46,574 nucleotides of DNA from Dipetalonema caudispina (taxonomy: Eukaryota > Nematoda > Chromadorea > Rhabditida > Onchocercidae). This document shows, piece by piece, positions 27,901 through 39,200 of this stretch. The stretch spans positions 1 to 46,574 of the forward strand of contig JABVXV010000421.1 in the NCBI GenBank assembly GCA_013365325.1. The letters run 5' to 3'. The notes below the pieces were generated by a model. It ran no database searches, was not told the DNA's origin, and worked only from the letters and a program-made list of their open reading frames with translations. A program made the position numbers and the translations under genes. The first letter of the stretch is position 1, and each line of letters starts with the position of its first letter.

Positions 27901-28553
27901 AAATCCTGCTAGGTCTTTTCAACCTCGATATACATAAACATTGGATTGACGATAATCCTCAGAAGAAACCGTTGAAGGTTACTTTTTTCACTTGCACTGA
28001 GATGATAACCTTCATGATCTAATTAAACCGAAGACAGTGTCACAGTTTTGTCGGAAATAGTAAAAGGAGTATAAATTTTTGCAAATCTAATGGCAAGATA
28101 AGTTATTGCATGGAAAAGCCTTGAGTTCACTTGGTCGACTATTCCGTTGCAGTAAATGACTAGATAAATATTTTGATTCAGAATGTTTCATTGCATCTCT
28201 GTCGTTTTTAGATTGACGGTCAGGTAACTCAGGTTTCACACTTGTATGCTGGTGGCGCATTTTGCGAGAAGGCTAATATTCACAGGTCACATTTTTTCTC
28301 TTTCAGCTATATTTAAATGTGAGTAACATTTCTTGAGTTTTAGTTCAGCATAAAAAAATCAAGTTGGTACAATTTTAGAAGTGTTGAAGTACGTATTCGT
28401 TGTCGAATATCGAAAGGAAGTCAAACGGCTGTAACGCTTTACTTGTTGGAACCTCATACATGTCAGTATGTCTTGGGAGTCGAATCACCTCGTTTTTGTG
28501 AACTATTGCAAACTGCTGATCAGTATGGATTGATCCAGTTGCCAGAAGCATGA
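24921..28553 (+). CDS. ERLEC1: Erlectin (ERLEC1/XTP3-B), ER lectin with two MRH domains, 10 exons
   Basis: ER-lumen lectin of glycoprotein ER-associated degradation; in animals it recognises trimmed mannose glycans and binds the SEL1L-HRD1 ligase. Exons: 24921-25021, 25359-25500, 25965-26183, 26545-26694, 26869-27084, 27256-27403, 27562-27704, 27861-27977, 28212-28285, 28379-28553; all junctions close in phase. About 494 aa against 483 in human. A hydrophobic signal peptide starts MSSLELITYLLLLFQQ. The first MRH domain is in exons 3-5 (CSYWLDVYWTYELCHGRYI, PYYPVVYRQGTVCDLTGKPR). An acidic linker follows in exon 6 (KDEENEDYDDE). The second MRH domain is in exons 7-10 (GGGMGWWKYEFCFGKSV, HLYAGGAFCEK, LLEPHTCQYVLGVESP). 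The paired cysteines and the Q, R, E and Y residues typical of MRH sugar pockets are visible in both, e.g. QYH/QFH, RC and EPHTCQY. No KDEL-type tail is seen. The start is fixed by the signal peptide and by the acceptor one base upstream. Confidence 0.95.
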
Positions 28554-30488
28554 AGCATATTATAATCGAATGTTAAAGGAGGTGGGAAGGGGACTGGAGG
28601 TAGGTCGATCCTCTAAGGGAAAATTTTTCTGTTGCTCAAAGTAAGTTTTTCCTTGCCATTTTATTGCTTTTAGAGATATTTGAATGGTCTAGGAATTAAA
28701 ATTTTTATCCAAAATATGGTGATCTTCTTGTGTCTTCTAAAGCAAGCCTTGATTTGGGGTTTATTGCCTAGATTATACAGTCTTTCAATGTGATGTTCTT
28801 CAATATTATCGAAACATGATCGCTGTTTGCCGATATCAGATTGTCTGTCATCGTTCCGAATCCCTATCTTCACAACATGAGCGCAATTTATTTTTGCACA
28901 ATTCTCTTAGTGATATTCAGAAGGTTTAACGATTGTCGGTCAAAGCTGATGGCTTTAAGTTCTTTATGTTGAATTTCACTGAATTCGAAGTATGTCATTT
29001 TTATAATTTCCTTTCTTTTGTTTTTGAATTTCACGCGATCAGTTTCATTTTGTTATTTCTGTGATCTATATAAGTGATATTCACTGTATTGAAAAGTACC
29101 ATTGGCTTCCGGAACACTAATGAATTTCAAATTTTGCAGCGGTTTGGAAAGTTTGTTACAGCAAACAACTTTTCTATTATGTAATCATCTTTTTTGCATC
29201 TTTTGACTCAAGCCATTATCTTTCATCAATAGTCAATGTAAATTCTGATTCATCGTTTTGGGGTAAATATATATTGTAAAAGCCAGTGAATAGTAGAGAT
29301 AAAGTATAAGTCAGTGATCAATATAGATGAAGTACGGCTATCAAATGTTGTATGGTTTAGTAGTGATACTTTTTTTTTAATAGCTTCAGGCTTAATATGG
29401 ATTGAAGCAATGATTTTGAACATTTGTTCAAGAAAAGAAGTCAATTATACAGTCTTCCGCAGGTTGTAATTAGAATTTTTCAGTACACTGATAAAAAATC
29501 TCTTAAAATGTTTGTAAAGTAGCTGTGCCTCAGGCTAGTGCCTTCGTTTATAGATGTTTATATCGTGGTTACGAGATAACGTTCACTGTAATTTTGTGCA
29601 TATCCTTATTTTTCCCATAGTTTCTCGCTTACTTCTTTACTTCTCAAAAAAATCTTTTAAGTTATTTGTGTTCATATGGATAAATTGTATCTGTGATTTT
29701 CTGGAGTATTACTTTAAGCTAAAATTTAGTGTTAAGGATCGAGGTCATGGACCAAAGGTCAACGCATACTTTATATTTATTTGCTTTAGAGGTTTCATCA
29801 CTGTTTTCTTTATTTTCATGTTTGTTTCTTATTTCTGAAGAAAATATATAGGCGATCCTAAATGTAAAGTCCCTTTTTCTCTCGTGGAAAAATACTATTT
29901 GTATTTCAATACACTGTGATGTTACATTCCAGAAAACGTTGCTTAAACTTTTCGGACGTTTGGTAAGATGCTGTCATTTTGAAAATCAAGGAAATATGTC
30001 AAAATATTCAATATAGGTGTTTCAGTAACCGTTCTCGAATTATCCCACCGAGCAAAATCATTCTATAAAAAAAATTTAGATGAATTGAAAAAACGGCTTT
30101 AAAAAGGTGGTTGATGATAAGTTTGCAGACTTTTATGCAGCAGCTGTTTACTGTGATATTTTGTTTTTACTGATCTTTTCTATGTACTCTTTGATTAATT
30201 CAGTTTTTCGATTATTTTGCGGCAGAGTTTTGCATATCTTCTTTGGTTTTTGCTATATATTGCGAATAAATTTGATTCATGTGAGAATGAAATAATAATT
30301 TATGAACTTAGGTCGCAGCCTATTTTTTAATACCATATTTTTCACTGTTTTGAGAATTACGGGATTCCAATTTTTCGCTTATCTCAAGTGGACAGTTCTT
30401 TATCTGATTTCAAAATTGAATGATTCATAAGCTGGAATATTTCCGAAGGAGTTTGATTGAAGTCCCCAAATTTTCAGTAATTCTTGCT
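28554..30488. other. Intergenic region between erlectin and prefoldin 2, no gene seen
   Basis: This 1.9 kb separates two genes on the same strand and must hold the erlectin 3' UTR and the pfd-2 promoter. It is AT-rich. Short open frames such as 29554-29838 (a run of F, I and L from T-rich sequence) have no protein style. The distance is larger than is usual between C. elegans operon genes, so an operon is possible but not supported. Confidence 0.5.
30470..30477 (+). promoter_or_regulatory. Probable spliced-leader acceptor of pfd-2
   Basis: CAAATTTTCAG ends at 30477 and the chosen ATG is at 30489, leaving an 11-base leader (TAATTCTTGCT). The frame upstream of the site is open for only a short distance and has no prefoldin similarity, so the site is better read as a trans-splice acceptor, or the end of a 5' UTR intron, than as coding. 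Inference from position and consensus. Confidence 0.5.
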
Positions 30489-32102
30489 ATGTCATTCGAA
30501 GTATCGGCAGAATCCAAAGATAATGGTAAGGACAAAAGTATAGCGACGAAGGACAAAGATAAGTATATGGAAGATGATAGAAACGCGATAATTGCTGGTT
30601 TACAGCAACTCCGTGAGCAGCAAAAAAATATCGTTCTGGAGTTAACGCGAGTAGAAGATGACAAACGTGAACATGAGTAATCATTTTGCTTTTTTCGAAA
30701 ACTAAGTCAGCCTAAGGTTTAAAATATACCTTAGCTTTCATTGATTTACTCTTTAAATTTATTTCCGTCATATTCCTTACTGCACAGCATCTTCCTAATC
30801 TCAGAGAAAAGATCACAGCAGAGCTTTATTAGCATCTGCTTACTTTATATCCTTCCTCTCCAGTTGCTTAATTAGTCATGAATATTGATTTACCTTTACG
30901 GAAACGTTTACAGATGGTTGAAGAGCTTTTTGGCAACAATTGTTGTAAAACTGAGTTTTCCTGTTTGCTTTAATTTAAAATTTTCCGTCCTGGCTGATAA
31001 ATTTTTCTTTTCTTTGTCAAACTTTTAAAGTTTTTTTGCTTCATTTCATACTTCCGTTATTTTATTTTGGCTTGTGAAATCTTGATATCCTGATAACCAT
31101 GGTTAACAAAACATTAAAGAAGACGTTATAGGCGTGTTCTGCAAGTGTTAAGAAAAATGGAAGGTGATAGAAAGTGCTTTCGAATGATAGGGACGACATT
31201 AGTGCAACATGATATTAAAACCGTATTGCCCATATTGGAATCAACATTACAAAATGTAAGTCCTTTATTATGATAAGTTACCGATTCTGCTGGCATGCAT
31301 TATTTATACATGAAAATTTGTTGAATTTGCTACATAAATTTTTATTCTATAGCCATGAGTAATTGTGAGATATGGTTTAATTATCATACATTGTATCAGT
31401 ATAAATCGAGAGGTAGTGTTATAGCTTCACTCTGGCTTCTTGATTTCTGACAAGGCATACCCGATTCCTTGGTAATGGCGTAGTTACAATGTATCCGTAT
31501 TCATAATGCTATGATTTTCTTCTAGATAAGTTTTCTCGATCAAATTGAAAAGCATGGAAGAGTAAAGCTTGATGAAATGATTTTTGATTCCTTACCATCA
31601 TGATAAGTTAAGGAAGTTAGAAGTGATCACTAGCAGGCGGTTTCCCTCTAAAATATTGAAAAATTACTTGTTAACTTTCTTCGGATGAAATTATTGTGCT
31701 TTATTATATCTATCCTTTTTTTTTAAAAAAAGATTTTGCAATGTACGGAATGTGTTCGATTAATTGCATAATTTGGAACTTCTCTCTTTAAAATATCGCT
31801 CACTAATAGTGCGTTTGTCTTCGAATTATTCATTGGTTCAGTTTTATTGTGGAAACAAAACAAAAAAACAAAACCTCGTTGGACTACAGCTGAAACATAT
31901 TAAGCTCTCTTTAAAACATAATCAGATTAAATTCAAGCAAAACATCACATTCTTTCAGCTGGATGCATTAGTCAACTCAATGAAGGATAATTTGATAGAA
32001 AAAGGGAAAGAATTGCAAGAATATACGGAAAAGCATAAAATTCGTTATATCAGTGAGAAAGAATTGAGGGAAGAATCTGAACGTAACATGATGAAGAAAT
32101 GA
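30489..32102 (+). CDS. pfd-2: Prefoldin subunit 2 (beta-type), 3 exons
   Basis: One of the six subunits of the cytosolic prefoldin chaperone, which hands nascent actin and tubulin to the CCT chaperonin. Exons 30489-30676, 31132-31255 and 31959-32102, with phases that close, give about 151 aa (human PFDN2 is 154). The protein begins MSFEVSAESKD, then a charged, K- and D-rich head, then the first coiled coil (IIAGLQQLREQQKNIVLELT). The beta-hairpin linker follows (GDRKCFRMIGTTLVQHDIKT, matching human ETRKCYRMVGGVLVERTVKE), then the second coiled coil (LDALVNSMKDNLIEKGKELQ, EKHKIRY). It ends in a short charged tail. A longer in-frame start at 30420 exists, but the 3' splice site between it and 30489 argues for the shorter form. 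The neighbour downstream, IFT88, is convergent. Confidence 0.94.
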
Positions 32103-33271
32103 TAAATCAAGAAGCTTCCATCGTAGTGCCAATTTTTCAAATTTATTACATGAAATATATTTTTATGATTGTCAGTCTTCTTTTAACGAAGCATTTGAAT
32201 GAAATCAGATTTTTGATGGCACTTAATTATATTTGTAATGGTCCTTCTGACTATTGAAGCTGAGAGAAGTAGTGAAGAATAGGGGAAATCTGAAATAACT
32301 GCTAAGAAACACTGACTACTGGCTATGATTCAGTAAACAGTGTTACCATTAAAGCCTGAACAATCTTTTGTGTTAATGATCAGCATAATTTTAACTTTTT
32401 TCTAATTCTTTTTGATTAGAATTTTGAAGTGCTTATTGCTGATTTAGTTTGATGATTGGTTATAGGCTATCGGTTTAGTAGTACCTTTAGTAATACAAAC
32501 TTAATGTAAATGGATATGAAATTAGTTTTCCCCGGAAATATCATAATGAAGTGGGGCATTTGCATTAGATTTACATTTTTAAAGACACCCTTTATACTAC
32601 CTACAACCTGTAACTAATGGATTAAAGTAAGACGATTTCAGCCTCATAAAATTTGTGTTGGTAATTGCCTTATAATTAATAGAAGAGTTTAAAGAATATT
32701 CGAACAGTTCTGATTACTGATCTCAAGATTCTCCAACGTTTGGAAAATGTGTAAGCTGCAGATTGAGTTTAGTAAACACAAGTAGAAAACTATTAATTAT
32801 ATTTTGCAACAATATTAGGATTATAAGCTTCATTTTCCACCGGTTTTTTCAAATTTACGCATATGCCTCGAGTATCTATGTTCAACTATTTCGCATCGCA
32901 ATTTTTCTGCGTCTGATGTAAATATATGAAATGAAATGTTTGTATTACATCTGTTGAAATTTGTGTTTGTCTGTAAGCATCACATAAAAAATGTATTTTC
33001 ATTTTCATTATTCCCCCAAAGATATTCCTAAAAGCACTTTTTTATTAAATTTTATCCTCTATCAAAAAGTGCAAAAATTTGAAAATTTTATAAAGAAAGT
33101 GATAAAAAATGAAATGTCGAAGTTCAACGTAGCAAGAGTAGCACTGGCGGATATTTATTTCTTATTTTATATGTTTCATCTAAAATTGGTGGATAGGTGG
33201 GATAATTGAAAGAAGCTGAGACAGATCGAGCGGAAATGCTGCATTTAACAGGAAATCGGTTCGCTCTCCAT
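32103..33271. other. Convergent intergenic region between pfd-2 and IFT88, no gene seen
   Basis: The 1.17 kb between two stop codons should contain both 3' UTRs. It is AT-rich. ORFs at 32991-33209 (+) and 33124-33420 (-) overlap the last IFT88 exon or simple sequence in other frames and show no family motif. I saw no RNA gene or repeat in it. Confidence 0.55.
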
Positions 33272-36200
33272 TTACTCAGGTAATAATGACTCATCGAATT
33301 GTTCATTTTCAAAGGATTCCATATTTCCGGTATCTGGACGTCGTATACCTGTTCGTGGTCGAGGTGGTGCTGGTCCAAGAGGATCGTTGTAAGCATAATC
33401 AGCTGGACCTGGAATCCCATAACTAATAAAATTTCGATCTTTAGATTGTAAATCGTTTGATAAATATGTACATAATTTATAAAGACTATTCACAATAATT
33501 TGTGATATACTCATTTCTCGGCGTGAAACGTGGTACTGTTCATCATCACCGGCCATTAAATGAACGCTTGCTGTTTTCAGTTGTGAGCGTGAATTGGGTC
33601 GTCCAATACCTAATGTAAAAGACACAAATTAAGACTTATACGCATAAGAATATTCGAGATAACTGCCTATTTCCTGTCACGTTTACAAGGGTTAAAGTGC
33701 ATCTAACATTGAGGACCAAAGTTTGATCCCAACCATATCAGCATATAGAAGTGTGCTCAGTTTATACCGGAGAAATTTCCTCAAATTAGTTCAGAAGAAC
33801 GAAAGTCGATTGAAGCATCATTGCACATTCTTGAAGTGAGGGATGACATAGGGAATCGAACTTCGACACGTTCAACCACTACCACTTTTCGAAACCACTA
33901 CACTAACAATCCGCCAAACCGTGATACAAATTAAGGAAGCTAATTAAAATGTTGATCTTAAATTTAAATAATAGTAAATTGATACTGTACATAATTGACA
34001 CATTGTATTATACTATTGTTGCTGCCACTGCTTCTACTGCTACTGCTACTATGAATTAGCTTTATTTATTATTATTTACTATTATTTATTATTATTATTA
34101 CTATTATTATTATTATATTAATCATTATTGCATTATTACTTATTATTATTACTACTACTAGTAGTAGTAATAATAATAAGTAATAATACTACTATCTCAA
34201 TCTTTTTGACAGTATAAGACGAACAATCCTGCATAATCTGTTTCACTATCTTACTGATGCAAATTTTTTGAAAAAATTACAATTTTAAATGTTATAACAC
34301 ATACAATTGGTATATTATTGATTACGGTGACGTACGTGAATTACCTTGCGTAAGATTATCGGTTGATTGAATTAACGGTGCATAATGTCTTCCTTGGCTA
34401 GAATCTACTTCACGTTGTATTCTTAATTGGCGCACTTTTTCTGTCTTTGATAGCTGAAAAAATGAAAATAAATACAACAAAAAAGGGATGGAAACTTGCT
34501 AGTTAGAAGGTTAGCAACTTAAATAATAACCAATAATTAATAGTATCATGATGATGCCATTAATTGTCCTTACGAATAATTAAGATTAATTAAACATGTT
34601 AATTGAAGTTAGTTGATGTTAGTACTGTTCTCTTTTACTTTATTTGATTGAAAATTGCAATAAACGATCAGAAAATTGTTTGATTATATATGAATGAATA
34701 ATTTAGCTTTTATTTTGCTCTCAAATTTTAAATATTTTGGATTTTCAGGGAGGGGAAGAGTTGAGCAAAAGAGAAGATAAAAAACAAATAGTTCCAATAC
34801 TAAAAAATTTCATGTCCACTAAATAAACATAAATGCTATTTTACCTTCTCCATGTATTCTTTAGCTTCAGGCATTCCAAGATCGGTACATATTCTTACCA
34901 GAAATTTCAAACCTGAAGTCGAAATTATAAAATTCATTTTTTCAGTTATAGCAGGTAAATTTTAAGCTTTATAGAAATGATATGAACAGCAGATAGCAAA
35001 GATAAGTGTGGTTAAGCAAACATTCGATATTTTCCGGGAATTTTCCATGTATTTGTTGATACAATTCAAATGCTTTTTGATAGTTTCCGGAACGTCGTAA
35101 GCATGATGCCATCATTAATTGCCATTTAATCTCATTTGGCCTGAATTCGTTTTTTTCTATCTTTATAAAATATCAGCATTAGTCAAACTAACAAGGAGAT
35201 AACAAAATGAATACGTGCAAAACTTTTGCAGAATGCTACAATTCTAGAATCTGATGCTTGAAATTAAAACTTATAAAAGAACTACACGATTCGAGGATCT
35301 GATAATTGAAATTAGAACCATAAACAGATTTCTATCTTTCCTGTTTACCCAAAGTAAAGTAAACAAATTATGGAAAATATAATTTATTCCGGCCAAATAT
35401 TACTTACTCCATGATAGAAGCTTTTTCAAAATAAGTTGCTGCCTTCTCCGGAAAATGTGCATCGATATAATATGCTCCAAGCCATTCAATTGTGGAAATA
35501 TTAGATGGAAAATATCGATAACTCTAAAATTACCATAACTTTTTCTAACAAATTCCTCTTATATTTCAAACACTTTCTTTTTTCTGCTTATCAAAGTACT
35601 TAGATCAAACATGGCATTCGTAATTAGAATTTAATCAAAAAGTTAAAGATTAAAATTTTATTTCTTGGATAAAACTATATTTTCGAGTAATTGATACGAA
35701 TTTCAAGCAAATGCAAATCAAATTTAATTTTTTTAATTTTAACCTTCGATCATTGGTTTAAAAGGAAAAAGGTGGGATTCTAGAAATTTGGCTGATTATT
35801 AAGACTGATCAAGGACATTTCACTATTTATCATAAAGTACATGATGGTGTTGTACGTATCTTTCAGAAAGACAGTCTTTATCGAATAATTTCATAATCCT
35901 GATGATAAATCAGGATTATCGGATTTTTTGAATATATTATAGTTGTACGATTTATATATTTCATAGTTTCTATTCAAACTTCATAATTGTAATTATTAAA
36001 TGATAATTTTCTTCAAATCCAATTTTTTCCCTCATCAATTTTTAAAATATTTTGGTGAGTATTTCTCCAAAAAAAAAGCGAAAAACTCGAAAATTTTACA
36101 TCATAATAACATTGAAACGCTTGGCTTTTATCACCAGCAGCATCATAAATATTGGCCAACTTCGATAATATCGCAGGATCTGTAGGAGCTAAGCTATTTG

Positions 36201-39200
36201 CTTGACTATATAATTCGATTGCTTGTGCCGTATCCTCTAACAGTTCATATCTATAAGCTAATAATAAAATTAATACCATAAAACGTACGTATGCAATTCA
36301 CGTACGTAATATTACTTACAAATTATAAGCATGATTTCTTTTTGATTATTTTTTTCCAAAATAATTTTTAAAATTTCAAATCAAAGTTTATTAAATCATT
36401 GCTTTACAATGGTTTATACTGAATTTCTGTTTTTATTTAGTAAAAATTTTAGTGTGCCTAGACAATTACAAATTAAATGACAACAATTTTGAAGCAAAAA
36501 AGGTTCATAATTGAAGAGGAAGAAAAAAAGCGAAAAATTTAAAAAGTTAATATTTGAAAAATAACTTACATTAAAGCAAGTTGACATAATACTTGAACAT
36601 TATTTAACAAAATATTGTGCAATTTGTAAAAGCATTCTAATGCAGCTTCTAACTTTCCTTGCAAACGTTGAACATAGCCAAGATTATAAAGAGCTTGCAA
36701 ACATGATGCCTTAAATGTTTATTTAAAAATTTGAAAGAAAAAATTCTAAAAATTGGACAATTCTTCCCATTTTTCGTTTTAAATTGCCTTATAAACCTTT
36801 ATTTTTAATTCAAAATTGCCTTGTAAATCCAGCTACTACATCAAATTAATTGTGTTAATTAAAACGACAGGTATAATGTACAAAGAACGGACTTTCAATA
36901 AATTTTGTATGGATGATTATTTTGGCATTTGATACATCAATAATAATTAAGGTGAGTTATGGCTAGCAAAAATAGCACGGAGCAAAAAATAGTCGAAAAT
37001 TTAAAGTAATCCAAACAGCAGATTTAATTGATTGTTTAAGTAAATTGAATCGTCTTTTTCTTTTCAACTTTCTGGCGATCAGATCGATTAACAAATATTT
37101 AAAATATCCGCTGGTTAGTACAATATCAAGGTATCATCAGAAGGATGATAGAAGAATTTTACTAATTTATTTGTTAAACTTACTTCATTACTTAGTGCTT
37201 CCTTATAGTATTGTGCAGCTTTATCCAGATCTCCTAACACGAAGAAAATATTCCCGCGATTTACCAATGCATTAGCATTGTAACGATCAACCGAAAGTGC
37301 TTGTTCAGAGTACTGTATAGCATCTTCCAATTTTGGTACACCTTGCTAGAAGAGAATGATATGTAATATAACAGATAATTGTTTATAATTAATTTACATT
37401 TCTTCCTTAACGAAAGTAATTGAGAAAAAACAATTTTTGCAAGTAGATAACAATTATTAAAATTCGGATTATTGCTTTAAGGATAAAATACACAACTCAC
37501 ATCCATAGTGTTTGATTAAAGAATTGACAATTAATGAAATATATATTAGTTATTTTTGAATTAATGAACGGTCATTTAAATGGAATTTAAATTTATCAAT
37601 TTGGACCTAAAAATGGATAAAGTTTGAACTAACTAAAAGATTGAGTACAGCAAGATTATTCGCTGCTGCGCTTGTTACCTTATCTTCTTTGTTGTTGAAT
37701 GACACCAGTACCTAAATTTTTTCGTAAGCAATTAAATCTTAAAATTAATTTGCTTAAATTATTCTCTTCTATTCGGCCAAAACCTATTAGATAAGCTTCC
37801 TTTCATTGCTATAAAAGACCAATGGGATAGTCATTTCATTTGATCAATGCATGACATTAGACTTACGGATAATTAGTTGTGTATTAATTTAAGTGTAGAA
37901 TAAACATACTTCTGTTGCATTCATTAAATCACCCTGTTTCAGTAATGCGACCACTTTGCTCATTTCAATTTCCATTGCCAATGGCGCATAGACCGATTGT
38001 CGAATTGCTTCCACACACCATTTGTAACCCTCAGATACTCTAATTTTATCAAATTTTATCAAGGTAGAAAAATAGAAGAATTGACAAACAATGTTTTAAA
38101 TAAGCTAGAATGTTACTAGTATTATAAAAATGACCCTAAATGAAACTTTCAATTTTTCATCTTAAAAACTTCTTTGATGAATGCAGTTCGAGATTATATT
38201 AGTTTAGTTCGATTGAATTTAAATTAAATATTTCCATCTAAGTCATTCAAATTCAAAATCATACGATTCCTGTAGGATATAGCCATGCTATGTATACGTA
38301 TTGCAAGATTATTTAATGCTAATATCCTTTTTTGAAAATCAAATTAAAACTATTTTTTTGCTTTTGCTTCCAGTATCTGTCAAGTTAAATAGCAATAAAG
38401 TAACAAAATTTATTTAGTCATATAAAATTCAAATTTGTCCTTTAAATTCTAATTCAATTCAGTATTGAACAAAAAAGAGAAAAAATCAATTTACGTTGGT
38501 GCAATAACCGATGAAATAATTTTCGCAGCAATGAAAATTGTTTTTTCTGCAACGTTCCGTCGTTGACGCTCCCATTGTTTTAACGAATCATTGCTAATTA
38601 TTTGCGAAATCAGGAAATCCTGTTGGTCCTGAAAAGAGGAAATCCTGTTGGATGATTTTTATATGCAAGCAAAATTCATTTCTTGTTTTTTATTCTAACC
38701 AATTAATGTAGTTAAAGAAAACTTTGTCATATTTTGGCACATATTAAACATCATGCATTATTCTTATATAGTCAGAAGTATTAATTTTAAAATATATTTT
38801 TTATATTTTAAAAACCACTTAATAACAGATCCGAAGTATCATGAATACTGGAAGCATCCTTATTATTTTAAATTATTACATAATCAGATAATATCTGTCA
38901 TTGAATAATATCCGTTAATCGAATGATATCCGTTACTGATGATTATTTAGAGAGCTTAAACATTATAATTATGGGAAGTTTTTCAATCGGATGATATCTA
39001 TCAGTGATATCAAAACAATCAATCATTGGACGATATCAATTACTGATAATATAGTCAATTGAAGAATACTATCTATTAATGAATCGCTTGAATGCATTCG
39101 TTACTGATAATAATTTGGAAATTTTAAGCATTACAATTACTTTTTACTACTAGTAGCATAATTAGTAAAATAGTCAAAAAACAAAGAAAAAAAAAACCAA

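Noticed and set aside
29554..29838. 94-codon + ORF between erlectin and pfd-2
   Set aside because: Composition is dominated by F, I and L from T-rich DNA; no splice partners or motif.
30420..30488. Upstream in-frame start for pfd-2
   Set aside because: A strong 3' splice site at 30477 lies between it and the downstream ATG, and the added residues do not resemble prefoldin.
33852..33915. Functional tRNA gene on the minus strand
   Set aside because: A and B boxes are present, but the acceptor stem and T stem do not pair, so it cannot fold as a tRNA.
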